Below, piece after piece: positions 29,009-38,477 of a stretch of DNA of 64,000 nucleotides (its first letter is position 1; each line of letters starts with the position of its first letter). This stretch comes from Pedobacter kyonggii (lineage in GTDB: Bacteria > Bacteroidota > Bacteroidia > Sphingobacteriales > Sphingobacteriaceae), in contig NZ_SIXF01000004.1 of assembly GCF_004310665.1 (NCBI RefSeq), positions 177,742 through 241,741 of the forward strand, read 5' to 3'. Below the pieces are notes generated by a model, which was not told the DNA's origin, did not search any database, and saw only the letters and a list, made by a program, of their open reading frames with translations. The position numbers and the translations under genes are program-made.

Positions 29009-29079
29009 TGATGATGCCAAACGTCGAAACTGCTGAGGGTTTAGGTCTTTCTCAACAGGTTTTCAGGTTGACTCCCTAA
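29009..29079 (+). pseudogene. Remnant of a susD gene
   Basis: Bases 29009-29067 match 10667-10725 of the first susD with roughly ten mismatches in 59. The frame is kept, reading MMPNVETAEGLGLSQQVFR against MMPKVETAEGLGLSQQALR, and it runs into a stop at 29077-29079. It overlaps the 3' end of the LacI gene on the other strand. It is too short to be functional. Confidence 0.75.
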
Positions 29080-30076
29080 TGATCAGTTCTGTTTTCAATA
29101 CTTTTGTCACGGCCTTCCAGTCGCTCACATCCCTATTAATCTGGTCTATCAACAACTGGGCTGCAGTCATCCCGATCTCTGCTATCGGTTGAGCAACAGT
29201 TGTTAAGGAGGGGGCCATCAGTGCCGAAGCATAATCGTTGCTAAAGCCGATAATGGCAATATCTTCAGGAATTTTTAAACCTCTTTTTTTGATGACCTGA
29301 ATGGCCTCTATTGCCGTTGGATCATTCACAGCAAAGATCGCATCGGGCGGGTTTTCCAGATTTAACAGGTGGTTTACATAAATCTTAACTTTAGAAAGGC
29401 CCAGGTCGTAAGAAATGATGAGTTCCTCATCTATTTCTATGTTGTTTTTCTTAAGTGCAGATTTATAGCCATCGAGCCTGCGCTCACTTATTCTCAATGA
29501 AACCGGCCCCGCTAGATGGGCAATTCTTTTTCTGCCATTTTTTATTAAATAATCAACGGCATTGTAAGCACCCTCAAAATCATCCACAATTACTTTCGGA
29601 ACTTTCATTTCATCGCATACACGGTTGAAGAATACGATGGGAATCCCCTTTCTTTCAAAGATCTTTAAGTGGTCGTAGTTCTTGGTTTCGCGGGTAATAG
29701 ATACAATTATGCCATCTACCTGATTGGCCAGCATCACTTTGGTGTTGGCTACTTCAGTTTCGTAGGTTTCGTTTGATTGGCTGACAACGGTATTGTAGCC
29801 AGCCTGGGTGGCTACTTCCTGTGCGGCTATGATTACCTGTGGAAAATACGAACTCGAAAACTCGGGAACGATGATGCCTATGGTATTTGTTTTTTTACTG
29901 ATCAGGCTTATGGCAAGCATGTTTTTCTGATAATCTAGCTTTTTTGCCAGTTCCAATACGGCTTCCCTGGTTTTTAGGCTTACATTGGCATGGCCTGTTA
30001 AAACCCTTGATACAGTCGATTTCGACAGGTTAAGTGCCCTGGCAATATCTATAATGGTAACCTGATGCTTTTTCAT
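29063..30076 (-). CDS. LacI/GalR-family transcriptional regulator
   Basis: A 337-residue regulator from the ATG at 30076. The frame is open to 30253, but that extension would run through the operator and promoter and shows no family similarity. The LacI headpiece is clear (VTIIDIARALNLSKSTVSRVLTGHANVS), followed by a sugar-sensor domain (TNTIGIIVPEFSSSYFPQVI, KRIAHLAGP, PDAIFAVNDPTAIEAI, LTTVAQPIAEIGMTAAQLLI). It is divergent from the GH97-led operon. Tandem dyads in the shared intergenic region recur upstream of the GH16-SusC-SusD operon, so it probably controls both operons and its own gene. Confidence 0.9.
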   Translation of the reverse strand: MKKHQVTIIDIARALNLSKSTVSRVLTGHANVSLKTREAVLELAKKLDYQKNMLAISLISKKTNTIGIIVPEFSSSYFPQVIIAAQEVATQAGYNTVVSQSNETYETEVANTKVMLANQVDGIIVSITRETKNYDHLKIFERKGIPIVFFNRVCDEMKVPKVIVDDFEGAYNAVDYLIKNGRKRIAHLAGPVSLRISERRLDGYKSALKKNNIEIDEELIISYDLGLSKVKIYVNHLLNLENPPDAIFAVNDPTAIEAIQVIKKRGLKIPEDIAIIGFSNDYASALMAPSLTTVAQPIAEIGMTAAQLLIDQINRDVSDWKAVTKVLKTELIIREST

Positions 30077-30156
30077 CGTTAAAATATCTGGTATGATGCA
30101 ATTACAAAATTGATTATTTCCAATATACAACATATTAATTGATTGGGGAAAGGATT

Positions 30157-30191
30157 TTGGGAATGTTCCCAAATATTGGGACCGTTCCCAA
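30157..30191. promoter_or_regulatory. Tandem LacI operator between lacI and the GH97 operon
   Basis: Box A is TTGGGAATGTTCCCAA (30157-30172) and box B is TTGGGACCGTTCCCAA (30176-30191), starting 19 bp apart. Box A is identical to 3375-3390, with the same spacing to its second box. The position suits shared control of the divergent LacI gene and the GH97 operon. Confidence 0.85.
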
Positions 30192-30235
30192 AATAATAAC
30201 TTTTTTGAAAGCTGGGAGGTTCTTTCACTGTACCT

Positions 30236-30243
30236 TATATTTG
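30236..30243 (+). promoter_or_regulatory. -7 element of the GH97-GH2-esterase operon
   Basis: TATATTTG matches TAnnTTTG perfectly. A TTTG at 30204-30207 is 28 bp away, too far for a normal -33 box, so the promoter may depend on a bound regulator. The predicted start is near 30250, about 43 nt before the TTG start codon. Confidence 0.5.
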
Positions 30244-30292
30244 AGTTAACCATTTATAAATCTCACCTGTAAAAGGGCCAAAAACATCAAAC

Positions 30293-32137
30293 TTGAAAAA
30301 AGCGATATTATTTATCAATCTCCTTCTTCTTGTGTCTGCAGCGAAGGGGGCGGTTTTGAATACTGAAATTAAAATGACCAGTCCCGCTGGTCATATTTCA
30401 GCCGGAATATCTCAAAGGAATGGACATTTATTTTTTACCATAAAGGCCGGTCAGCAGTTATTGATCAATAATGGCACAATGGGGCTGGTGATTGACGGCA
30501 CTGCATACGGGAGCTGTGTTAACAGTCTTTCCACTTTAGCCAAGCGTACAGCCCGTACGGGAAATAAAGTGTATCATATATACACATTCTTGTTAGAAGA
30601 AGCAGGAAGGAAATATAACATCGAATTTCGGCTTTCCAATGAGGGGACTGCTTTTCGGTATATTTTTGATAGTAAAACAGCACAATATGTAGGCAAAGAG
30701 CTTACGGCCTTTGTGCTTCCAAAATCGAGGGTATGGTTTTTTGAGCGGAACAGCGATTGGAAGCTGAAAAGTTACGCAGGTTTATGGCAAAATACCACGG
30801 CAGATAGCTTAAATACAATATCAAGCCAGGGACCGGTACAGGGAAAACCCTTATTATTCGAACTTCCGGGCAAAAAATATGCAATGCTTACCGAAGCAGC
30901 CCTGTATAATTATAGTGGAATGCGTTTCAAAGCTTTAAACAATAGGGTATTACAGGTAGATTTTACGGAAAAAAACGGGTTCAAAGTTGCAGGTGACCTA
31001 ATTACACCGTGGAGGGTTTTATTGTACGCCACGGACCTGAATAGACTGGTGAATAGCTTGATGATCAATGACCTGAACCCTGAACCAGATAAGCAATTGT
31101 ACGCTGACCAAAGCTATATAAAACCCGGAAGGTCGGTCTGGAGCTGGATCACTAGGGATAAAAACTATATGCAGCCTGAGGAAGAAATGAAATTCATAAC
31201 AGCCGCCAGCGAACTGAATTTTGAATATACTTTGTTGGATGAGGGATGGGAAACGGTATGGCCCGACAAATGGAAGCAGTTAACTGAAATATGCAGTTTC
31301 GCTGCTGGTAAAAAGGTGGGGGTATGGGTATGGAAGAACTCAAAAGCACTTAGAGACCCCTCAAAAAGAGACAGTTTTCTGGATAGTGTGCGCAATGCAG
31401 GTGCTGTTGGTATAAAAACAGACTTTATGGACAGTGAGGCAAAAGAACTGATCGATTTTGAAATCGGATTTTTAGAAGCCTGTGCAAAAAGAAAACTGAT
31501 GGTCAACTTCCATGGCTGCCATGCGCCCACCGGAGAAAGTAAAACCTATCCAAATGAAATGACCAGGGAGGGGATCCGTGGGATGGAACTGAATATCATG
31601 AAAGAACCCATACCAGCTTGGCACAATGCTGCACTGCCCTTCACCAGGCTGGTGCTCGGCCACGGTGATTATACCCCCGGATTGTTCTCCAATAAGGCCA
31701 ATACCACCAATACACATCAGCTGGCATTGTTCTTTCTGTTTAATTCTCCCTTCCAGTGTATGGCCGAGAATCCTGTAAAATTATTGGCAGATAGCCGGTT
31801 TAAACCTGTTATTCCCTTGCTGAAGAAACTGCCTGTTACCTGGGATGAGACACTTGTACTTAAATGCAGTGCTATCGGCGAAATTGCGGCCTTTGCAAGA
31901 AGGAAAGGAGATACATGGTATATCGCTGCAATTAACGGTTCAGCAAAAAATAAAGAAATCTCTTTTACTGCAGATTTTTTAGAGAAGAAGAAAAAATATA
32001 AGGTTATCGCGATAAACGATGCGCCCGATGGCGGGTTTTTGAGAACAACATCAACAATTGAGGCAACCAGTGTCAAAAAAACTGTAATTGGCCCCAATGC
32101 CGGACTGGTGATGGAAATCAGTCCCTCAGGTAATTAA
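30293..32137 (+). CDS. GH97-family glycoside hydrolase
   Basis: A 614-residue exported enzyme. The start is TTG at 30293; no in-frame ATG precedes the signal peptide (AILFINLLLLVSAAKG). GH97 features are an N-terminal beta-sandwich and a TIM barrel with PGRSVWSW (279-286), YTLLDEGW (312-319), GIKTDFMD (373-380), NFHGCHAPTG (405-414) and TREGIRGME (424-432). In retaining GH97 alpha-galactosidases the nucleophile is an Asp; D377 in GIKTDF is the best candidate here, with E432 as possible acid. Glu residues used by inverting SusB-type members were not seen. The activity is therefore probably retaining; alpha-galactosidase is possible but not shown. Confidence 0.85.
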   Translation: MKKAILFINLLLLVSAAKGAVLNTEIKMTSPAGHISAGISQRNGHLFFTIKAGQQLLINNGTMGLVIDGTAYGSCVNSLSTLAKRTARTGNKVYHIYTFLLEEAGRKYNIEFRLSNEGTAFRYIFDSKTAQYVGKELTAFVLPKSRVWFFERNSDWKLKSYAGLWQNTTADSLNTISSQGPVQGKPLLFELPGKKYAMLTEAALYNYSGMRFKALNNRVLQVDFTEKNGFKVAGDLITPWRVLLYATDLNRLVNSLMINDLNPEPDKQLYADQSYIKPGRSVWSWITRDKNYMQPEEEMKFITAASELNFEYTLLDEGWETVWPDKWKQLTEICSFAAGKKVGVWVWKNSKALRDPSKRDSFLDSVRNAGAVGIKTDFMDSEAKELIDFEIGFLEACAKRKLMVNFHGCHAPTGESKTYPNEMTREGIRGMELNIMKEPIPAWHNAALPFTRLVLGHGDYTPGLFSNKANTTNTHQLALFFLFNSPFQCMAENPVKLLADSRFKPVIPLLKKLPVTWDETLVLKCSAIGEIAAFARRKGDTWYIAAINGSAKNKEISFTADFLEKKKKYKVIAINDAPDGGFLRTTSTIEATSVKKTVIGPNAGLVMEISPSGN

Positions 32138-32145
32138 TTCTGATT

Positions 32146-34146
32146 ATGAAAAAACATATCCTCTCCATAATATTGATTGTATTTTCACTGGCTGCATTTG
32201 GCCAGTCGAATATACAGTCGCTCTCCGGTGCCTGGTCTTTTGCCCTTGATCCTTTAAAGATAGGGGCAGATGAAGGCTGGGCAGCTCCGGCTTTCCCCGA
32301 TAATAAACTGGATAAGGTTACCGTACCACATTCTTTTTCTGTCGACAAACGATATTTCTTTTATACCGGAACGGCCTGGTATTTTAAAAAATTCGATGCC
32401 AGGCCCATTGGTAGTGGTTTTAGGGCATTTATAAAATTTGATGCCGTCTTTTATAAGTGTAAAGTATGGCTGAACGGTAAGGTTGTTGGTGCGCACGAAG
32501 GAGGATATACTCCCTTTGAACTCGATGTAACCGCTGCGCTGAAAGAAAAAAATGTATTGTCGGTTATGGTAGATAATTCGTGGGACAAAACGACCATTCC
32601 CGGTGCAAGAGCTATTGATTCCAATTACAATGCTGCCGCTGCGCAGGTATATCCCTGGATAAATTATGGAGGCATTACCAAACCTGTTGAGCTAAAGATA
32701 AGACCGGCCGTGTACATCAGCAATATCAAGATCCAGGCCGACCCTGACCTGAAAAAAGGCAGTGCTGTAATCCAGGTCAAAGCATTTATTAAGAATACAT
32801 CTGCTGCTGATACTACGGTTATACTAAATACTGATGTTTCTGCCAATAAAGAAAAGTTTGCAGGCCTGTTTAAACCGGTAAAAATAAATATCGCAGGCAA
32901 CTCATCCAGGGAGCTGAACCTGCAGGCCTATCTACCTGCAAAGCATGTAAAACTATGGAGCCAAGATAGCCCTTCTTTATATGCTTTAGCGTTAAGCGCA
33001 GGCAACGATACATTGAAAAGTAATTTCGGCATCAGGAAGATCGAAGTTAGAGGGGTACAGTTACTGCTTAACGGACAGCCTATAAGAATGGGCGGTGGTA
33101 ACCGCCCAGCTGACCATCCGGATTTTGGTTCCATTGATCCGGATAGTGTGTTAAAGAAAGACCTCATCCTGATGAAGTCTGCAGGAATGGAACTATCCAG
33201 AATTGCACACCATGCAGTTTCTAACGATTTGCTGGATTGGGCTGATAAACATGGCATGCTCATTATCACCGAAGCGGGCAACTGGCAATTGGCTTCCTCA
33301 CAAATGGCAGATCCTTTAATGCGGGGCAAATTTCAGTCGCAGATGCGTGAAATGCTCGAAAGAGACTGGAACCACCCCTCGGTATTTGCCTATTCATTGG
33401 GCAATGAGTTTTATTCCCACAAACCCGAAGGGCAGGCCTGGGTAAGGGATATGAGTGCATTTGTAAAAAATATCGACAATACCAGGCTAATCACCTTTTC
33501 CAGCAATATTGTTTTTAGGGATTATATCAAAAAGCCAACTGATGAAGCCTCGCAGTATGTTGATTTTATCAGTGCCAACGTATATGCAAACCATGCCAAA
33601 TGGGTAGCCCATATCCATGAGTTGTACCCTTCAAAACCCATCTATATAAGTGAATTTGGTATGATGCTCACCCCCAATAAGACAGAGAAAGACAGAGCGG
33701 TTTATCTTAAAGATGCGATTGAGGCTTTTAGAAAAACGGATTATGTGATCGGTGCTTCCATCTGGTCGTTTAACGATTATCTGAGCCGTTTTCCTTTGTC
33801 CAATGCAGATGGATACCGGTCTTGGGGAGTGGTTGATGCAAAGCGTGAACCAAGAGGCACATACAGCCTTTTGCAAGCGGAATTTGCTCCTGCATTGATC
33901 TCTGTTATCAGTTTTAAGGATAACAGGTTAATCCTGAATATAAAATCAAGAAGCGATTTTCCTTCTTACAGCCTGCAGGGGTATCAGCTAAAAGCGGGGA
34001 GCAAAACTGTTCAGGTTAAAACATTGCCGCCCGGAGCCTCGCAGCAGATCAGTATCGATATCGTCCCGGGCGAAAAGCCAACGTACATAGAACTGATCAA
34101 ACCGGGCGGCTTTATCATCATGAAAACAGATATTAATAACAGATAA
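32146..34146 (+). CDS. GH2-family glycoside hydrolase
   Basis: A 666-residue exported enzyme (signal peptide ending AAFGQ). It has the GH2 order: a jelly-roll sugar-binding domain (about 28-190; FDAVFYKCKVWLNGKVVGAHEGGYTPFELDVT), an immunoglobulin-like domain (about 190-300) and a TIM barrel. Catalytic residues are E421 in SLGNEF (acid/base) and E503 in YISEFG (nucleophile). The barrel is closest in style to beta-glucuronidases and beta-galactosidases; the choice cannot be made from motifs. It starts 8 bp after GH97 and ends 2 bp before the esterase, so it is co-transcribed. Confidence 0.9.
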   Translation: MKKHILSIILIVFSLAAFGQSNIQSLSGAWSFALDPLKIGADEGWAAPAFPDNKLDKVTVPHSFSVDKRYFFYTGTAWYFKKFDARPIGSGFRAFIKFDAVFYKCKVWLNGKVVGAHEGGYTPFELDVTAALKEKNVLSVMVDNSWDKTTIPGARAIDSNYNAAAAQVYPWINYGGITKPVELKIRPAVYISNIKIQADPDLKKGSAVIQVKAFIKNTSAADTTVILNTDVSANKEKFAGLFKPVKINIAGNSSRELNLQAYLPAKHVKLWSQDSPSLYALALSAGNDTLKSNFGIRKIEVRGVQLLLNGQPIRMGGGNRPADHPDFGSIDPDSVLKKDLILMKSAGMELSRIAHHAVSNDLLDWADKHGMLIITEAGNWQLASSQMADPLMRGKFQSQMREMLERDWNHPSVFAYSLGNEFYSHKPEGQAWVRDMSAFVKNIDNTRLITFSSNIVFRDYIKKPTDEASQYVDFISANVYANHAKWVAHIHELYPSKPIYISEFGMMLTPNKTEKDRAVYLKDAIEAFRKTDYVIGASIWSFNDYLSRFPLSNADGYRSWGVVDAKREPRGTYSLLQAEFAPALISVISFKDNRLILNIKSRSDFPSYSLQGYQLKAGSKTVQVKTLPPGASQQISIDIVPGEKPTYIELIKPGGFIIMKTDINNR

Positions 34147-34148
34147 GA

Positions 34149-36161
34149 ATGAAGTCTTTTTATTATACCAGAGCTCTTGCGTTGTTGTTTACTTTAAGCT
34201 TTGTAGCTACGTGCTCAAAAGCGAGTAACATTGTGCGTTTATCTGGGCTGTTTGGCGATGATATGGTATTGCAGCGACAGAAAGCAATCCAATTTTATGG
34301 AACAGCGGCGGCTAAAGCAGTATTCGATATTGAATTTGCAGGAAAAAAACAAAAAGTAAAGGCTACTGAAAATGGCAAATGGGAGATTAATTTTCCGGCT
34401 ATGGAGGCTGGGGGACCATATAAACTAAGTGTAACATCCGACAGCTCCTTCACCCTAAAAAATATCCTGATTGGCGATGTATGGGTATGTTCCGGACAAT
34501 CCAATATGGAATGGGTATTGAGACGGGCCTTTAATGGGCCTTATGAATTAAAAAAAGCGAACTATAATGACATACGTTTTCTTACTGTTCCCAAAAATGC
34601 AGCCTCCTTTGCAGCAGAAGAGATAAAAAATGCTTCATGGAAAACCTGCACTACGGCTAACGCCTGGGAATTTTCTGCTGTGGCCTATTTCTTCGCAAAA
34701 ACGCTTAACGAACGTTATAAAGTACCCATCGGTATCATACATACTTCATGGGGAGGTACACCGGCCGAATCTTGGATCAGTAATGAGGCCATTTCAACCC
34801 ATCCTGATTTTAAGCTAAAAGCTGATAGTCTTTTGCAGGCATTTAAAAACGGATCTACAATAGAAGCACTGCAAAAACAGGTATACATGGAGCGCAGTTT
34901 TCCATACCTGAAAAAGCTACAGGAAAAAGACAAGGGTTATATCGAAGGCTGGAGCAAAACCCAATACAATGATACCGAATGGAAAACGCTTGTTGTTCCA
35001 GGAACTTTGGAACAGCAGGGACTTGGAGATTATAAAGGCAGCATATGGCTGCGTAAACATGTTATTATTCCTACAGCTATGGCTGGTCAGGATTTGACCC
35101 TGGTAATGGAAAAACTCAATGAACGCGACATTACCTATTTTAATAGTACAGAAGTAGGCAGGGTTTCTGGTTTCGGTGGGAAAAGGGTATACCGCATCCC
35201 AAAGGAAATCATCAACAAAGGAGAAAATATCATTAGCATCAGGTTGGAAGCATTTGATCGCCCGGCAGGTTTTGAAGCAAAAGATGCTTCAATCATCAGG
35301 CTTGAGCAGATGGTAGAAACAAACGATCCTACTACCATACCACTTGCAGGAGAATGGAAATATGCCCAGGGACTTGCGGCTGCAGCATATCCGGAACAGC
35401 CCAAAGCTGGCGTGAATGTATCGGCACTGCCTTCGGTTTTGTACAATGGCATGATTGCGCCGCTTAAAAAACTGGCCGTGAAGGGTTTTTTATGGTATCA
35501 GGGTGAAAATAATGCCGGAAGAGCTTTTCAGTACAGAACTTTATTCCCGCTTTTGATCAGCGACTGGAGAAAACAGTTTAACCAGGGCGATCTCCCTTTT
35601 ATTTTTACGCAGCTCTCGGGTTACGGACCGATTACCAGTGAGCCTGTTGATCATTTTTGGGCTGAGTTAAGAGAAGCGCAATTGCAAACGCTTTCGGTGC
35701 CAAATACAGGTATGGCAGTAACCATTGATGTGGGTGACCCATATGATATCCATCCCCTCAACAAACAGGTAGTTGGCAAACGTTTGGCCGCGCAGGCCAT
35801 GCGCACGGTTTATGGCGATAAGAATCAGGCAATATCCCCACTTTACGAATCTATGCGGCTGAGCGGTGATAGCATCCGGCTCAAATTTAGCCATACAGGT
35901 AAAAATCTGATCAGTAAGGGCGGCATGCCCAAAGGTTTTGCCATCGCAGGCGCAGATAAAAAATTTGTATGGGCAAATGCAAAAATTGATGGCGATGAGA
36001 TCGTGGTATGGCGCTGGAAAGTAAAACCGGTTGCTGTAAGGTATGCCTGGACCGGCAGTCCGGTAGAAAGTAATGGCGCCAATGTTTTTAATGCAGAGGG
36101 ATATCCCTTGTCGCCATTCAGAACAGACAATTGGAAAAGTATAACAGAAGGAAAGAAATAA
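34149..36161 (+). CDS. Sialate O-acetylesterase-like (SASA) carbohydrate esterase
   Basis: A 670-residue exported esterase. Motifs are GDDMVLQR near residue 37, GDVWVCSGQSNMEW with the catalytic Ser at 118, FLWYQGENNA and DPYDIHPLNK, which holds the Asp/His of the SGNH-like triad. A jelly-roll insert (about 265-405) separates the two halves, as in many long SASA proteins. It probably removes O-acetyl groups from the glycan; sialic acid itself need not be the substrate. The N-terminus (LSFVATC) is export-like, with an imperfect lipobox. It is 2 bp downstream of GH2. Confidence 0.85.
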   Translation: MKSFYYTRALALLFTLSFVATCSKASNIVRLSGLFGDDMVLQRQKAIQFYGTAAAKAVFDIEFAGKKQKVKATENGKWEINFPAMEAGGPYKLSVTSDSSFTLKNILIGDVWVCSGQSNMEWVLRRAFNGPYELKKANYNDIRFLTVPKNAASFAAEEIKNASWKTCTTANAWEFSAVAYFFAKTLNERYKVPIGIIHTSWGGTPAESWISNEAISTHPDFKLKADSLLQAFKNGSTIEALQKQVYMERSFPYLKKLQEKDKGYIEGWSKTQYNDTEWKTLVVPGTLEQQGLGDYKGSIWLRKHVIIPTAMAGQDLTLVMEKLNERDITYFNSTEVGRVSGFGGKRVYRIPKEIINKGENIISIRLEAFDRPAGFEAKDASIIRLEQMVETNDPTTIPLAGEWKYAQGLAAAAYPEQPKAGVNVSALPSVLYNGMIAPLKKLAVKGFLWYQGENNAGRAFQYRTLFPLLISDWRKQFNQGDLPFIFTQLSGYGPITSEPVDHFWAELREAQLQTLSVPNTGMAVTIDVGDPYDIHPLNKQVVGKRLAAQAMRTVYGDKNQAISPLYESMRLSGDSIRLKFSHTGKNLISKGGMPKGFAIAGADKKFVWANAKIDGDEIVVWRWKVKPVAVRYAWTGSPVESNGANVFNAEGYPLSPFRTDNWKSITEGKK

Positions 36162-36175
36162 TACAGAATATTTTT

Positions 36176-38455
36176 ATGATCACAAATCAAGGAGGCGAAA
36201 AGAGGCAGCTGCGATCTAACGAACTCGCGGCAGATCTTGCCATTATAGGCGGCGGGGTATCAGGAACCTGTGCTGCAATTACCGCTGCAAGGCAAGGATT
36301 AAAAGTTGTACTGGTGCAGGATAGGCCCGTGCTTGGCGGAAATGCGAGCAGTGAGGTAAGGTTATGGATGCTGGGCGCTACATCACATATGGGAAATAAT
36401 AACCGCTGGGCCAGGGAAGGTGGTGTTGTGGATGAGCTGATGGTTGAAAATATGTACAGGAACCCCGAAGGAAATCCGTTGATTTTTGATACTGTTTTGC
36501 TTGATAAAGTTGTTATAGAGCCAAATATTACCTTATTGCTCAATACCGGGGTATATGATGTAGAGAAATCAGCCGCAGATCAACTGAGCGCCGTAAAAGC
36601 CTTTTGCAGTCAGAATTCTACCGAATATATCATACACGCACCACTTTTTTGCGATGCATCAGGAGATGGCATTGTGGCCTTCCTGGCAGGTGCGGCCTTT
36701 AGGATGGGAGCAGAGGCCAAAGAAGAATTTGGAGAACAGTTTGCGCCTACAAAAGAATATGGCGAACTGCTTGGCCATAGCCTGTACTTTTACAGTAAGG
36801 ATACCGGCAAATCCGTAAAATTTGTGGCCCCTTCCTATGCACTGGATGATATTACAAAAATCCCCAGGTTTAAGAATTTTAATGCCAGGGAGTACGGATG
36901 TAAACTTTGGTGGCTGGAGTATGGAGGAAGATTGGATACGGTACATGATACCGAAAAAATAAAGTGGGAGCTCTGGAAAGTAGCCTACGGCGCATGGAAC
37001 TATGTAAAAAACTCAGGCAATTTTCCCGAGGCCGAAAACCTTGCATTAGAATGGGTAGGTACCATACCGGGTAAAAGAGAGAGCCGCCGTTTCGAAGGCG
37101 AATACATCATCAAACAACAGGATATCGTTAATCAGCAACTGCATAATGACGCTGTTGCATTCGGTGGCTGGAGCATAGATCTGCACCCTGCAGATGGGGT
37201 GTTCAGCGAGAAACCTGGTTGCAATCAATGGCATAGCAAGGGCATTTATCAGATTCCCTACCGCGCTTTGTACAGCCGCAACATCCGGAATCTTTTTCTG
37301 GCTGGTAGGATTATCAGTGCAACACATGTTGCCTTTGGCTCTACCAGGGTTATGGCTACTGCTGCCCATGCGGCACAGGCAGTTGCCATGGCAGCGAAGA
37401 TCTGTAAAGACAAAAATCTGCTGCCAGCTGACATCTATCATAAAGGATTTATACCCGAACTGCAGACTGAGCTGCTACGGAGTGGGCATCACATTCCAGA
37501 TCTTGTACTCCATGATGCGCTCGACCTTGTGCGCAGTGCGCAGGTTACTGCATCCTCCGAACTGTTGCTGACAGGTCTTCCCGAAAGTGAACTGTTTAAA
37601 CCACTCGAGTTTTCTGTTGCACAGATGATCCCCTTAAAAGCAGGTGCAATCGGGGCTTTTGTTGTACATGCAGAAGGGGATGCGGCAACGAAGTTGGAAG
37701 TAGAGCTTAGGATCAGCAGTAAAAAGAGCAACCATACGCCAGATTTGACCATAGATAAAGTTTCACTGCCAATAAATGTCGGGCGCAATTGCCTGCAGAT
37801 CAGCTTTGATGCGGAAATGCCCGAAGAAAGTTATGCATTTCTTACTTTTATGAAAAATCCTGATGTTAAACTGCAGTTCTCAGCGAAGCGAGTTACGGGA
37901 CTATTATCCGTGTTCAACGCCATTAATAAAGATGTATCCAATTATGGAAAACAAAGTCCGCCAGCGGATATAGGAGTAGATGAGTTTGAATTCTGGTGCC
38001 CTAAGCGCAGGCCTGAAGGGCAAAATATTGCATTTAACTACGAATCGGGTATCAATGCTTTTGGTGCTGCAAATGTTAACAATGGTATAGATAGACCAGT
38101 TTCTGCGCCAAATGCTTGGGTGGCCGACTGGAAAGATAAGAATCCGGCATTAACCATCAGCTGGAAAGAAATCAAGACTGTTAAACGGATCGAGTTGTTA
38201 TTTGATACTGATTTTGATCATCCGATGGAATCTGTCCTGATGGGCCATCCTGAAAATGTGATGCCGTTTTGCGTTGGGAATTATGTAATCAAAGACGATA
38301 AAGGTGCTATTGTTTTTACTAAAACGGGTAATTATCAAAGCAGGAACATCATTGAGCTAACTGAGCCTTTAAATACCAGGAGCCTAACAATATATTTGGA
38401 ACATCCTTCAGACGAGGTGCCTGCGGCTTTGTTCTCCGTGCGTTGTTATCAATAA
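36176..38455 (+). CDS. FAD-dependent oxidoreductase with C-terminal discoidin-like domain
   Basis: A 759-residue protein from the ATG at 36176; an upstream TTG or ATG-like start at 36131 would overlap the esterase. An FAD-binding Rossmann motif is at residues 25-30 (IIGGGVSGTCAA), with RPVLGGNASSEVR after it, typical of the PF12831 oxidoreductases found in PULs. The C-terminal 170 residues or so look like a carbohydrate-binding discoidin fold (PNAWVADWKDKNPALTISWKEIKTVKRIELLFD). No signal peptide is seen, so it probably acts in the cytoplasm on an imported sugar. The reaction is unknown. It sits between the esterase and the symporter. Confidence 0.8.
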   Translation: MITNQGGEKRQLRSNELAADLAIIGGGVSGTCAAITAARQGLKVVLVQDRPVLGGNASSEVRLWMLGATSHMGNNNRWAREGGVVDELMVENMYRNPEGNPLIFDTVLLDKVVIEPNITLLLNTGVYDVEKSAADQLSAVKAFCSQNSTEYIIHAPLFCDASGDGIVAFLAGAAFRMGAEAKEEFGEQFAPTKEYGELLGHSLYFYSKDTGKSVKFVAPSYALDDITKIPRFKNFNAREYGCKLWWLEYGGRLDTVHDTEKIKWELWKVAYGAWNYVKNSGNFPEAENLALEWVGTIPGKRESRRFEGEYIIKQQDIVNQQLHNDAVAFGGWSIDLHPADGVFSEKPGCNQWHSKGIYQIPYRALYSRNIRNLFLAGRIISATHVAFGSTRVMATAAHAAQAVAMAAKICKDKNLLPADIYHKGFIPELQTELLRSGHHIPDLVLHDALDLVRSAQVTASSELLLTGLPESELFKPLEFSVAQMIPLKAGAIGAFVVHAEGDAATKLEVELRISSKKSNHTPDLTIDKVSLPINVGRNCLQISFDAEMPEESYAFLTFMKNPDVKLQFSAKRVTGLLSVFNAINKDVSNYGKQSPPADIGVDEFEFWCPKRRPEGQNIAFNYESGINAFGAANVNNGIDRPVSAPNAWVADWKDKNPALTISWKEIKTVKRIELLFDTDFDHPMESVLMGHPENVMPFCVGNYVIKDDKGAIVFTKTGNYQSRNIIELTEPLNTRSLTIYLEHPSDEVPAALFSVRCYQ

Positions 38456-38477
38456 TATTAAATAGCAGATAAATTAA

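Noticed and set aside
30077-30253. N-terminal extension of the LacI regulator up to 30253
   Set aside because: It would translate the tandem operator and the promoter of the divergent operon, and the extension shows no LacI similarity. The ATG at 30076 sits right before the DNA-binding headpiece.
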